Notes under the pieces: model-generated
What the model saw: only the letters and a program-made list of their open reading frames with translations
Database searches by the model: none
What the model was told of the DNA's origin: nothing
Program-made: the position numbers and the translations under genes
Assembly (NCBI RefSeq): GCF_001428105.1
Contig: NZ_LMSJ01000023.1
Span: 250,147-314,146 of the forward strand
Origin: Paenibacillus sp. Soil766
Lineage (GTDB): Bacteria > Bacillota > Bacilli > Paenibacillales > NBRC-103111
Length of the DNA: 64,000 nucleotides
Direction: 5' to 3'
Part shown: one piece after another, positions 1 through 8,265 of the stretch
Layout: the number at the start of each line of letters is the position of its first letter
Numbering within the stretch: the first letter of the stretch is position 1

Positions 1-1726
1 TCAACTGTTTCGCATCATATCGAATCAGTTGTTGTTTACCTTTCCGAGCCTGCATCTGCATATCATCCTCACGCAAACCAAGCTCCAATCGGATTTCACC
101 TTCCTGCACGATAACTGGCTTGTGCTGTGTAATGTAACGTTCCGTTACCGAAGCGCCAGACTCACGGAACTCAAAGGAATCCGAAATAGTCAACTTGCCT
201 CGCAGTTTATCAAACTCAAAACTTCGCTCAAGCTTCTCCAGGGTTGGCACAGCATAAGCTTGACTGAGCTCAAGCTGGAACCGGTCACTTGCATCGCTGC
301 ATGCCACTCCAAGTACCTGCGCACGATGCTGGATGCCTGCTTCCTGGTGTTTACCGTTGATGATTGGAACGCTATGACCCGCTGAGCTGTTACAAAGGAT
401 TGAATACCGCTCCTCACCGAAATATTGCTTCGTGTATAGACCTGCCCCCAAATCTTCAAACCATCTGATCCCATCTACGATCCATAGAAAGTGTCCGATG
501 TCATTGTGATTATGGGGCTCATCGTTATGGCCGCCTTTGGCTGCAAAGCTAACGAGCTTGCTGCCCACCTTCGCCCTGCTCACCATCCATTGTGCTTCTG
601 GCAAGACATCCGTCTGCAACGGCATTCCTTCTCGCTCACGAAGCAGATCTTCATTCAACCACACCACGTTCCGTATCGCGCTAGCGAAGCGGCCACAATG
701 ATCAATCGTTACTGGCTGATTGTCCAAAGTCGGAATCCTAATCTCAGCAAACTGCTCGCACAAACGGCTGAAGATGCCAATTTGGATGCCATTTTTCCGT
801 GAGCAGTCGGAGAAATTTGCAATATGATTGCCTTGCAGGAAGCAGCTTTGTGGGAATTGAGCCACTTTGCGAGCTTTGACATTCGACTGAAGAATATCCA
901 CTTTGCCGCCTGTACGCTGCTTCAGAAGTTCACTAAAGTACACATAGTAGCCGAAACCATAATACCAGTAGCCTAAGCCTTCCAAACAAGCGCCTTCTTC
1001 CGAAAAACCTTCAAGAAAGCAATCCATCGATGCGAGAACTCGCGCTATGACAGGCATCAGTGCTTTCGAATCCTGAATGAGGTAGATTGCCGTCATACCG
1101 ATATTCCCCGCACAAACAGCAGACCAATTGATATCGCACGTTTCCCACCAAAAGGCTCTCTTGAGTGTCATATAAGGCTCGAGTACCCGCGCCATAATTT
1201 CACGTTGTACCCTTCTCACCACGAGATCATTTAACTGAGCACGGAACATATGGCAAGTCTCACTTAGCGCATGAGCCGTTTCTGAAGCAAACAAATCAAT
1301 ATGTTTATATTCTTCTCCCTCTGCGGCAGCATCATGATTCATCAAATGAGCAGGCAGACACCATGTATATTCATCACAAATAGCCCACATTGTATTCTCC
1401 AAAGCGGCCAAATAAGGTTCCACGCCATCCTTCAGCGCCGCCACAACCAAAGCCGCTAACCGTCGACGACGATCGAAATAGAGCGCTTCGAATTCGATTC
1501 TCGTTCCTACTGAACGATACAAATCCCACTCTCTAAAGGGTAATGCTGCAATGGGTTTGCTCCCGAACTCACTGATCAGTGGTGAAATCTCGTTATAGAC
1601 AGCAGTAAGTAAAGGACTTTCCGTATGCCTTATAGGTGTTGTTACCACTTGTAAACCTTCTTGAAACAAACTGCCCTGATCGCTTTCAGCTTCTAGCAAA
1701 GCAGCTAATAGATATCGACTATTCAT
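1..1726 (-). CDS. Heparinase II/III-like protein (3' end beyond window)
   Basis: The frame is open from an ATG at 1726 to the window edge with no stop (575 codons seen), so the C-terminus is missing. Around residue 400 it has the segment GGHNDEPHNHNDIGHFLW, the His/Asn-rich core typical of heparinase II/III-type (alginate-lyase fold) polysaccharide lyases. It is preceded by a largely helical N-terminal part rich in Trp and Tyr, as in the alpha/alpha toroid of this family. No signal peptide is visible (start MNSRYLLAALLEAE), so a cytoplasmic role on imported oligosaccharides is inferred. An AGAGG ribosome binding site precedes the ATG. The exact substrate cannot be told from the sequence. Confidence 0.8.
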   Translation of the reverse strand, partial: MNSRYLLAALLEAESDQGSLFQEGLQVVTTPIRHTESPLLTAVYNEISPLISEFGSKPIAALPFREWDLYRSVGTRIEFEALYFDRRRRLAALVVAALKDGVEPYLAALENTMWAICDEYTWCLPAHLMNHDAAAEGEEYKHIDLFASETAHALSETCHMFRAQLNDLVVRRVQREIMARVLEPYMTLKRAFWWETCDINWSAVCAGNIGMTAIYLIQDSKALMPVIARVLASMDCFLEGFSEEGACLEGLGYWYYGFGYYVYFSELLKQRTGGKVDILQSNVKARKVAQFPQSCFLQGNHIANFSDCSRKNGIQIGIFSRLCEQFAEIRIPTLDNQPVTIDHCGRFASAIRNVVWLNEDLLREREGMPLQTDVLPEAQWMVSRAKVGSKLVSFAAKGGHNDEPHNHNDIGHFLWIVDGIRWFEDLGAGLYTKQYFGEERYSILCNSSAGHSVPIINGKHQEAGIQHRAQVLGVACSDASDRFQLELSQAYAVPTLEKLERSFEFDKLRGKLTISDSFEFRESGASVTERYITQHKPVIVQEGEIRLELGLREDDMQMQARKGKQQLIRYDAKQL

Positions 1727-1751
1727 TGATATACCTCTCCATTCACATCGG

Positions 1752-1780
1752 ATTATGTTTACCTTTAAATATAACCGCAA
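1752..1780 (-). promoter_or_regulatory. Putative sigma-A promoter of the heparinase-like gene
   Basis: On the minus strand TTGCGG (1780-1775) and CATAAT (1757-1752) are separated by 17 bases and lie about 25 bases before the ATG at 1726. Spacing is ideal, boxes are imperfect. Confidence 0.4.
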
Positions 1781-1848
1781 ACGATGACAGCGAACTAGCT
1801 ATTATCTTTACCTCTATCCGTCATAAATTGACCTCTTCGCTTCCAAAG

Positions 1849-1880
1849 AAAAAAGCCTCACGCTAACAAGCGGAAGCTTT
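1849..1880 (-). terminator. Terminator after the SGNH hydrolase gene
   Basis: An imperfect inverted repeat (AAGC..CGCT/AGCG..GCTT) is followed on the minus strand by a run of T. It sits 20 bases past the stop of the 1901-2533 gene. Confidence 0.6.
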
Positions 1881-1900
1881 TCTTCACCCCATCATATAAA

Positions 1901-2533
1901 TTACTCTGCTGCCCCGACTGCCTTCAGCCATGCATTGGCAATTAATGCATGGCCAGCAGGTGATGGATGTACACCATCCGGTGCCCAGAAAGCGCTGTCA
2001 GCTTGCGTTGACGCTTGTGCAAATAATCCATCTAAACATACTAAACGCGCGCCGAATTCTCTTGCTAATTCACGCACAGCGGTAATCTTCGGATCCAAAT
2101 CTTCTCTCCACAGCTTACGATCTTCCGGTACAGGCAGTACAAAAGGCTCGATGAGAAGCAGTTTCGCTCCTGTACTCGCCGTTTGATCCAAAAGTTGACG
2201 ATATCCCTCTTTGAACATTTCAGTCGAAGTACCATCATTACGATCAAATCTGCGCCAAGTATCATTGATACCAATATAAATCGAAACGAGATTAGGTTTT
2301 AAATCCAGACAGTCTTCTTGCCACCGACCTTGAAGATCAGGCACACGATTGCCAGATATCCCCCGGTTTAAGAATTTAACTTGTTTCTCTGGATATTTCG
2401 CTGAAAATTGAGCAGCTGTCATAAGTGCGTAGCCTCTGCCTAAATCATTGCCATTGTCACGAATACGTCCAGCATCTGTAATACTATCTCCTTGAAATAG
2501 TACGACATCTCCTTGCTCTAACCATACTGCCAT
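1901..2533 (-). CDS. SGNH/GDSL-family esterase
   Basis: This 210-aa protein has all four SGNH blocks: GDSIT with the nucleophile Ser17, a Gly in NRGISGNR, the Asn in GINDTW, and DGVHPSPAGH near the C-terminus with Asp186 and His189. It belongs to the small cytoplasmic SGNH hydrolases related to rhamnogalacturonan or xylan acetylesterases. No signal peptide is present, so it probably deacetylates imported oligosaccharides. That substrate is inferred from the neighbouring heparinase-like gene and the general polysaccharide context. An AGGAGG site lies 10 bases before the ATG, and a terminator follows. Confidence 0.88.
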   Translation of the reverse strand: MAVWLEQGDVVLFQGDSITDAGRIRDNGNDLGRGYALMTAAQFSAKYPEKQVKFLNRGISGNRVPDLQGRWQEDCLDLKPNLVSIYIGINDTWRRFDRNDGTSTEMFKEGYRQLLDQTASTGAKLLLIEPFVLPVPEDRKLWREDLDPKITAVRELAREFGARLVCLDGLFAQASTQADSAFWAPDGVHPSPAGHALIANAWLKAVGAAE

Positions 2534-2688
2534 TCGAACGAATCCTCCTTTGATTTACCACTTCTGCATCTAGTAACATACCTATAATTCCCTCACAAAT
2601 TATACCATGTCCTAGGGAGCGAGTGTACAACGAATATCAATGAAAGATGTGATGCATTTTACGCACATGCGTTTAAACACTGACAAAT

Positions 2689-3219
2689 TTGGACAAAAAA
2701 GAGTGGAACTACACGGCCAAGGATTTATCTACTCTTGTCTCTATCTCGAATATCACTGAAATTGTACATATGGATGAGTTGACTTCCCATTTATCTTGCG
2801 GTTGTGTTGGACTTTTTGTTCAAGGTGTTTCCACTTGCTTCGCATTAGGCTTGGCCAAATGGGGAAACGCGCAATTAACGAGCCAAGTACTGAAGCCGTC
2901 GTACGAGGACCTCGTGAGGGTTTTACGGAAACACTTCCGATCAATACCTCCATGCTGCGCAGAAAAATCAAGAGTCCAGCGATGAAAATGATCGCTTACA
3001 CGATTGGTACACACACGCAGCGCTATGTGTTTTTTCTTTACAACGCTCTTATTACCATCCCTCTATATCGCTATTCTAACTTTCCATCAAGAAATGGTTC
3101 CGACTTCGTTGTTGCTTAGCATCGCGAAGTCACGTGAAGATATTCCTTTTCCTGCGCTTGTAGAAGCCTTGCTCATGGGAACCTTCCAAGGATCACCTTT
3201 GGCGAATCTCTGCTCTTAA
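2689..3219 (+). pseudogene. Decayed spore germination gene, gerA/gerKA family
   Basis: Three plus-strand frames together give recognisable GerA-family A-subunit sequence. First come MDELTSHLSCGCVGLFVQG and the following residues to about 2865. After a shift come NEPSTEAVVRGPREGFTET and MLRRKIKSPAMKMIAYTIG to about 3020. After another shift and a deletion comes a membrane segment followed by HQEMVPTSLLLSIAKSRED and FPALVEALLM. The EPSTEAVVRGPREGFTE block is the family hallmark. The N-terminal and C-terminal parts and several membrane segments are gone, so the gene cannot make a functional nutrient-receptor subunit. It is the only substantial remnant on the plus strand in this part. Confidence 0.85.
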
Positions 3220-3264
3220 TAATAAGGCTATGTTAAATCCTGAAGTTGTTTTACGACAAGAAAA

Positions 3265-3284
3265 CCGCCTCTTTGAAGAGGCGG
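3265..3284 (-). terminator. Terminator after the VOC gene
   Basis: A perfect 9-bp inverted repeat (CCGCCTCTT/AAGAGGCGG) is followed on the minus strand by TTTTCTTG, about 50 bases after the VOC stop codon. Confidence 0.75.
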
Positions 3285-3332
3285 CTTATTGAGCTTCGTA
3301 CCCATTAGTCTTTCACACTGCTTAAACGTCAC

Positions 3333-3785
3333 TTATTTATTACCGAGTTGTTCCGCCAAACCGATTAGAAGTCCTTCATTTCCACGAATGTAGCAGAGGC
3401 GATATGAGTTCTCGTACTGAACCACTTCGCCAACGAGCTGAGCACCATGCTTAGTAAGTCTGGATACCAGTTCGTCAATGTCTTCAACGGTGAACATGAC
3501 GCGTAGATAACCGAGGGCATTTACAGGTGCGGTTCGGTGATCTGATATCGTAGGCGGTGTGATAAATCGCGAAAGTTCAATTCGACTGTGGCCATCTGGG
3601 GTAACCATCATAGCAATCTCTACACACTGTGAACCCAACCCAGTTACGCGACCAGCCCATTCACCTTCGACAGTAGCTCGCCCTTCAAGCTTCAAGCCAA
3701 TCTCCTGGAAGAAAGAGATTGCGTTATCAAGGGATTCTACAACAATGCTAACATTGTCCATTCTTAGTAGTTTGTTTTTTTCCAT
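3333..3785 (-). CDS. VOC family (glyoxalase/bleomycin-resistance fold) protein
   Basis: The 150-aa protein has the paired beta-alpha-beta-beta-beta modules of the vicinal oxygen chelate fold: an N-terminal module from RMDNVSIVVESLDNAISFF and a second starting near LGYLRVMFTVEDIDELVSRL. These are typical of lactoylglutathione lyase-like or fosfomycin/bleomycin resistance-like proteins. The substrate is not predictable. A ribosome binding site (AAGGAG) lies 8 bases before the ATG. The gene stands alone between its own promoter and terminator. Confidence 0.85.
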   Translation of the reverse strand: MEKNKLLRMDNVSIVVESLDNAISFFQEIGLKLEGRATVEGEWAGRVTGLGSQCVEIAMMVTPDGHSRIELSRFITPPTISDHRTAPVNALGYLRVMFTVEDIDELVSRLTKHGAQLVGEVVQYENSYRLCYIRGNEGLLIGLAEQLGNK

Positions 3786-3836
3786 AATTTTATCTCCTTA
3801 TGTGTACAAATTTATTCCCCGATCATCTTCCTATTC

Positions 3837-3866
3837 ATTCTATCAAAAATTACTAATTCCTTCCAA
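3837..3866 (-). promoter_or_regulatory. Putative sigma-A promoter of the VOC gene
   Basis: TTGGAA (3866-3861) and TAGAAT (3842-3837) are 18 bases apart on the minus strand, about 50 bases upstream of the VOC start. Confidence 0.45.
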
Positions 3867-3943
3867 GCGTTTAATAACTTGTCACAGTTCATGATAACAA
3901 AGATAAGTCACAACAAGGTTTAACGTAACCAAAAAATAAAAAA

Positions 3944-3976
3944 ACCGAGATGCACACCCGCAAGTGTAAACTCGGT
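3944..3976 (-). terminator. Terminator after the Spo0E-like gene
   Basis: The stem ACCGAG/CTCGGT with an inner ACAC/GTGT pairing is followed on the minus strand by a long T-rich tract (TTTTTTTATTTTTTGG), just after the stop at 3985. Confidence 0.75.
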
Positions 3977-3984
3977 CAACTTAA

Positions 3985-4155
3985 TTAAGCGATGGTTCGG
4001 AGAAATTGAAACTGATAATAGGCATTCAACAGTTCATCCAGCTCGATAGAAAGTTTCAATACCGTTTCAGACAATAGGCCGTATGTTTGACTAGCAAGAT
4101 TCAGTTCATTGCGTAATGCCTCAATCTTCTCTTCCAACTCATATCGATATCCCAT
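3985..4155 (-). CDS. Spo0E-like aspartyl-phosphate phosphatase
   Basis: A 56-aa protein starts at the ATG at 4155, which is preceded by GGAGGG at 6 bases. It is a helical hairpin: the first helix is YELEEKIEALRNELNLAS and the second contains LKLSIELDELLNAYY. The SxELD core matches the SQELD signature of Spo0E-family phosphatases, which dephosphorylate Spo0A~P and so delay sporulation. In this gene Gln of the signature is Ile. Its own strong RBS and terminator support it as a real small gene. Which phosphoprotein it acts on cannot be told. Confidence 0.8.
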   Translation of the reverse strand: MGYRYELEEKIEALRNELNLASQTYGLLSETVLKLSIELDELLNAYYQFQFLRTIA

Positions 4156-4283
4156 ATTGATCCCTCCGATTTTTGAAATTCCTATTGTGGATAACTCACA
4201 CGTTTTGTTACCTATATCATAATTGATTAATGTTAAGAAACTATTAGCAAATCTAACGAATTTACAAAATTTTCAGAAAATTT

Positions 4284-5081
4284 CTACATTTTAACCAATT
4301 GACCTGCAGGAATTTCCACGATTTCGCCTTCAGCACTTAGCCAAACCGCGATGGCCGAAGGATTATGAATGATACGACAATTAGCAGAGAACCGCAAGTT
4401 TTCAACCGCTTTCATATAGGCCACAATTTCAGCATTGGTTGCAAACCAAATGTCAGATCTGCCCTTTACTTTCTCACCAAATTGCTCAAGGATCTCCCAG
4501 TTGTTATCGTTCTCAAACTCATAGCTGTGTCCCCATACATATAATAACGCCATGCGTGAATGTCTTTGTTCTAACTGCACGAACGTATCTGCAAGCTCAA
4601 GCATGTTCTTATGATGACACGATGGGTGCCACTGTAAGAAATCATTCGGCATTTGAAAACTGCCGTGGCTTGCAACCGTCCGCGCATACTCAATGCCTAG
4701 TGTAGGAAGCGCCTGGATGACGCGATCTGAGTAGGTTCCGAACGGGTAGCTCATGCCACGCACAGGATAGCCAACTAACGATTCTAATGACTCGCGATCT
4801 TGCGAGAGTTCTCGAACGATTTGATCCATAGGCGATTGCTCCAAAAAAGGATGATCAATGGTATGAGCAGATACCTCATGACCTTCGAACAAGGATGCGA
4901 TTTCGGATGCCTCAATATAGCCTTCTTTCCCCAAGAAACTGCTGTTCAAATGAAACGTTCCCTTAAGCCCGTATTCATTCAATATACGCACAAGCCTGCG
5001 ATCATGTATCCTTCCATCATCGTAACTTAGCGTTAATGCTTTGGTAACACCTTGTGGAAACCGATCTAATCGAATGCGCAT
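4284..5081 (-). CDS. Polysaccharide deacetylase (NodB-fold)
   Basis: The 265-aa protein carries NodB motif 1 as TLSYDDG (Asp21/Asp22), motif 2 as HTIDH (His73, His77, the metal ligands) and motif 3 as SYPFGTYS. It lacks a signal peptide and a membrane segment, so unlike cell-wall peptidoglycan deacetylases it is probably cytoplasmic and removes acetyl groups from an imported saccharide. GGAGG lies shortly before the ATG. It precedes nothing in an obvious operon; the next gene upstream on the same strand ends at 5157. Confidence 0.88.
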   Translation of the reverse strand: MRIRLDRFPQGVTKALTLSYDDGRIHDRRLVRILNEYGLKGTFHLNSSFLGKEGYIEASEIASLFEGHEVSAHTIDHPFLEQSPMDQIVRELSQDRESLESLVGYPVRGMSYPFGTYSDRVIQALPTLGIEYARTVASHGSFQMPNDFLQWHPSCHHKNMLELADTFVQLEQRHSRMALLYVWGHSYEFENDNNWEILEQFGEKVKGRSDIWFATNAEIVAYMKAVENLRFSANCRIIHNPSAIAVWLSAEGEIVEIPAGQLVKM

Positions 5082-5156
5082 AGGAATCCCTCCAAAAAAT
5101 AAGTCTATTACATTCTTTCAATGTAACAGAAACTTCTCTGGTGGGCTATCATTTCC

Positions 5157-6230
5157 TTACTCGGCTAACCAATTCGAGAGATTCGCTTTCACGAATGCAT
5201 CATCATTCAAATGTGGATAGTCCATGTACATGCGATCAATTTCTTCTGATTGTCCTGGGGACAATTCTTCATGTGGATTCAAACACCACGTGCCTTTCAA
5301 CAACCCTTGTCGACGGAGCACTTCATGAATACCCGGAATACATCCAGCAAAGCCATTGGCAGGATCAAAGAACGCTGCATTCGCTTCCGTAACTTCGATA
5401 TTGCGAGTAAGCCACTCGGATGCAAGTGTAGGATTCATTCGCACCGCTTTTATTTCATCTAACAGTTCCACTGCTTTTTGCGTCCATACGGCCCAATGTC
5501 CAAGTAAACCGCCTACAATTCTTTTCTCTATGTTCTTACCCTCAACTTGGAATTTATAAACAGTTAGAAGATCATTAATAATGTTATCATCATTCCCCGT
5601 ATAGAGAGCAATCTCATCGCGACGCTCTGAATAACAGACGGCACGCACCACATCGATCGTTTGATAGCGATTGAAGGGGGCCATTTTAATAGCGATAATG
5701 CCTGGAATGTTCGCGAATTGCTTCCAAAAATCGAAGCTGTATACCTTACCTCCAACGGATGGCTGCAGATAGAAGCCAATGACAGGCATTTTCTCGGCAA
5801 TACGAGCAGTACGTTCCAAGATTTGTGCTTCTGTCCAACCAGTCAAGCCTCCCATAGATAGTAAAGCAGCATCATAACCAAGCGAAATCGCGATGTCAGT
5901 CTCATGCTCCGCTTGATCCGTAGGGCCGCAGATGCCTGCAACCTTAATAAAGGGACGAGTCAATCCTGCGCGGTCCACCTCTTCAGCAGCCATACGAAGT
6001 ACTTTTTCGTACAAATTATATTTCGGATCACGAATTTCAAATTGTGTGGAATGCACACCAACTGCAATACCTCCAGAACCCGAAGCCATATAGTAACGTG
6101 TCAATGCCCGTTGACTTTGTTCATCCAATTGGCGATCTGCAGTTAAGGCAAGCGGATGGGCCGGTATGACGAGCCCTTCATGCAATGCAATACGTTGCTC
6201 ATTCGTTAATTCCCTACGTACCGTCATCAT
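5157..6230 (-). CDS. DapA/NanA-like class I aldolase
   Basis: The 357-aa protein resembles the dihydrodipicolinate synthase/N-acetylneuraminate lyase superfamily. The Schiff-base lysine is K182 in GIIAIKMAPF and the conserved tyrosine is Y154 in IGFYLQP. It is about 60 residues longer than DapA, with a C-terminal extension, so it is more likely a sugar-acid aldolase or dehydratase than DapA itself. It overlaps the upstream epimerase gene by one base (TAATG), which implies translational coupling and one pathway. Substrate unknown. The operon is probably controlled by the regulator at 8266-9612. Confidence 0.82.
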   Translation of the reverse strand: MMTVRRELTNEQRIALHEGLVIPAHPLALTADRQLDEQSQRALTRYYMASGSGGIAVGVHSTQFEIRDPKYNLYEKVLRMAAEEVDRAGLTRPFIKVAGICGPTDQAEHETDIAISLGYDAALLSMGGLTGWTEAQILERTARIAEKMPVIGFYLQPSVGGKVYSFDFWKQFANIPGIIAIKMAPFNRYQTIDVVRAVCYSERRDEIALYTGNDDNIINDLLTVYKFQVEGKNIEKRIVGGLLGHWAVWTQKAVELLDEIKAVRMNPTLASEWLTRNIEVTEANAAFFDPANGFAGCIPGIHEVLRRQGLLKGTWCLNPHEELSPGQSEEIDRMYMDYPHLNDDAFVKANLSNWLAE

Positions 6231-7246
6231 TAAAATTTCCCCTCTCGCTCTTGAAAATGAGTAGGTTTATTAATCATACTGCCCCCATGCTCAATCCACT
6301 CTGCTACCCAGTCGAACATTTGGAGTAAAGAAACTTGTGGGTATCCAAATAGCTGCATACTCTTCGCTGCATTGCTAAGTAGCGCTGTTTCCGACTCTTG
6401 ACCTTTGAAAATAGGCTCAATCCCCAGTCGCTGCCCGAGCTGCTGTGCCGCATATTTCACGGATACGGTCTCTGGTCCCGTTACATTTAAGAAATTAGCT
6501 GGGCTTTGCGTAGCCAATAGAGAACGGATTGCTATTTCATTCGCATCCCCTTGCCAAATGCAATTGAAATGTCCCATGGATAGATCGATGGCGCGGCCTT
6601 CCTTCAAGGACTTCGCAATTTCCAACAGAACTCCATAGCGCAAATCAATGGCATAATTCAAACGATAGATCAAAACCGGTGTTCCGTTCTTGTGACTATA
6701 ATGCTCGAACATCCGCTCACGTCCAAGACAGGACTGACCGTATTCCCCGATCGGAGCTGGACTAATCGCTTCATGAGCTCCACCATACGTTACCGGTGTG
6801 AAAGGATATACATTGCCTGTAGAGAATACGACGATACGGGATTTACTAAATTTCTCAGCAACTCGACCTGGCAGGTAGGCATTCATCACCCAAGTGAAAT
6901 GCTCCTTACCCGTAGTCCCAAATTTCGTGCCAGCCATGTAAATCACATTAGGAACATCTGGTAACGCTTGAAGCGCTTCATCATTTAACAGGTCACAAGC
7001 AATCGTTTCTACCCCGGAAGATTGTAGTTCTTCCTGCAAACCACTTTCGGAGAATCTCGATACCCCATAAACCTTTTTATCAACACCTGCTGCCCGAATG
7101 GCATTCATCGCTAGCCTAGCAAGACTCGGCCCCATTTTCCCACCGACGCCAAGCAGCATAATATCTCCCTCTAGTTCCTGCATAAACTGTATTAGAGCAG
7201 GTGAAGGTGTTGACATGACCTTATCCAAATCTTCTAATGTTCTCAT
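6230..7246 (-). CDS. NAD-dependent epimerase/dehydratase family protein, lacks the usual catalytic lysine
   Basis: A 338-aa extended-SDR protein. The nucleotide-binding loop is GVGGKMG (residues 33-39), displaced by about 30 residues from the N-terminus. The Ser/Thr pair is in FSTGNVYP (142-143). The expected YxxxK motif reads YGQSC (Tyr169 to Cys173), so the usual catalytic Lys is replaced by Cys. It may therefore not be a classical epimerase or dehydrogenase. It is the first gene of a two-gene operon with the DapA-like aldolase and starts behind GAGGAG. A palindromic operator lies over its promoter. Confidence 0.8.
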   Translation of the reverse strand: MRTLEDLDKVMSTPSPALIQFMQELEGDIMLLGVGGKMGPSLARLAMNAIRAAGVDKKVYGVSRFSESGLQEELQSSGVETIACDLLNDEALQALPDVPNVIYMAGTKFGTTGKEHFTWVMNAYLPGRVAEKFSKSRIVVFSTGNVYPFTPVTYGGAHEAISPAPIGEYGQSCLGRERMFEHYSHKNGTPVLIYRLNYAIDLRYGVLLEIAKSLKEGRAIDLSMGHFNCIWQGDANEIAIRSLLATQSPANFLNVTGPETVSVKYAAQQLGQRLGIEPIFKGQESETALLSNAAKSMQLFGYPQVSLLQMFDWVAEWIEHGGSMINKPTHFQEREGKF

Positions 7247-7294
7247 TCTCGCATTCTCCTCACATCATGATCTATGTTTAAGCTTCCTGACTGT

Positions 7295-7341
7295 AGTATA
7301 CGGACTCTCAAATATAAAAGACAAATCTTTATGTTGTCTTT
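7295..7341 (-). promoter_or_regulatory. Promoter and palindromic operator of the epimerase-aldolase operon
   Basis: An inverted repeat AAAGACA-N11-TGTCTTT occupies 7317-7341. Its gene-proximal arm contains a -35 box TTGTCT (7324-7319), followed 18 bases later by a -10 box TATACT (7300-7295). The same arrangement, base for base in spacing, is found at 9647-9693 before the regulator gene. This implies a repressor or activator shared by both units. Confidence 0.75.
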
Positions 7342-7399
7342 AAATGAGCAGAACATCTAGCGTCTTTCTTCGGGGATTAGCGAGCGGAAATCGGAATGC

Positions 7400-7568
7400 G
7401 ATTCGGGTGATTGGCGAGCGCGGCTTGGGATGTGATTCGGGTGATAGACGAGCGCGGCTCGGGACTCGGGATGCGGATTCGCGTGATCGGCGAGCGCGGC
7501 TCGGGATGCGGATTCGCGTGATCGGCGAGCGCGGCTCGGGACGCGATTAGCGAGATTGGTGAGCGGGG
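7400..7568. repeat. GC-rich tandem repeat, unit 34-35 bp, about 4.5 copies
   Basis: Units begin GATTCG(G/C)GTGAT at 7400, 7434, 7476 and 7511, with a degenerate last unit from 7545. Units 3 and 4 are nearly identical. Unit 2 has an extra duplicated CTCGGGA. The array is far more GC-rich than the flanking sequence and contains no convincing gene, although one frame is open across it. Confidence 0.85.
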
Positions 7569-7621
7569 ACATAGTTGGTGGTGTTTGTGGTTTGAAGCAG
7601 CTACTGTTGCGGAAAGATACC

Positions 7622-7818
7622 ATTAACTGTAAAATATACATCTATTTACGCGAAATTCTCCCGAAAAATTAATTTAACTGTAAAATATGTAGTTAAAAGC
7701 GTCTCTTCTCTTTTGTTCCGATCGGTTAAAAATCACAAAATTAACTGTATGTTTTCCATCTAAACTGAGTTTGACCAGGAAATCACAAAATTTAACTGGA
7801 GAAAATCCATTTATTTGG
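7622..7818. repeat. Interspersed TTAACTG-type repeats, four copies
   Basis: Four degenerate copies of a motif beginning TTAACTG, usually followed by an A/T stretch and (C)CATCTATTT, lie at about 7622-7648, 7673-7697, 7740-7772 and 7790-7818. The last two are both preceded by AAATCACAAAAT. A further copy lies at 27251-27279. No gene is seen here. Confidence 0.6.
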
Positions 7819-7983
7819 TTGGAGCACGGGAGATTTACGAATCTACTCCTACTCCGACAACTACAACTCTCCCTCTCTTCTTGCAAATCACATATCTCAC
7901 ATCATCACGCATGATAAAGGAAGAGGCAATCTCATAAGTGGAACCACTACCGTCGTTGATCAAATGGTTACTAATTCTGCACA

Positions 7984-8167
7984 AGGGGAACCTAGATGCC
8001 TTATTTGGATGAAGTCGACTGAAATCGAATCCGAGGGGAACGTAGATGCGCTAAATGACTGATTTTCTTGATTTATCGGGATTTTCGGCAAAATAGGGCA
8101 CTGTAGTTCCCTTCGATGATGATTTCGCCTATTTATCCGTGATTAGGACATCCTAGTTCCCTTTCGA
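7984..8167. repeat. Mirror-arranged GGGAAC repeats, two forward then two inverted
   Basis: The motif GGGAAC-(C/G)TAGATGC lies forward at 7984-8005 and 8033-8056. It lies inverted, as TAGTTCCC, at 8091-8116 and 8143-8167. Spacing is roughly 50 bases and the set is symmetric about position 8075. The stretch 7247-8265 contains no supported gene. Confidence 0.65.
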
Positions 8168-8208
8168 GGGGGGACGGGAGGGACAGCGCCAGTTGTTTAA
8201 ACAAAATG

Positions 8209-8248
8209 AAACCGTTCCATGCGGCTGAAGGCAGCACTGGAACGGTTT
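8209..8248 (-). terminator. Terminator after the GGDEF-like regulator gene
   Basis: An 11-bp inverted repeat (AAACCGTTCCA/TGGAACGGTTT) is followed on the minus strand by TTCATTTTG. It ends 17 bases from the stop of the 8266-9612 gene. Confidence 0.7.
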
Positions 8249-8265
8249 ATCATTATCACTTCTGC

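Noticed and set aside
5157-6230. Assignment as dihydrodipicolinate synthase dapA
   Set aside because: It is about 60 residues longer than DapA, coupled to an epimerase-like gene and under its own operator, so a lysine-biosynthesis role is unlikely.
7344-7550. Open frame across the GC-rich repeat array
   Set aside because: The frame exists only because the 34-35 bp unit happens to lack stops; no ribosome binding site and a simple Arg-rich product.
7400-7568. CRISPR array
   Set aside because: Units are contiguous without unique spacers and no cas genes are present.
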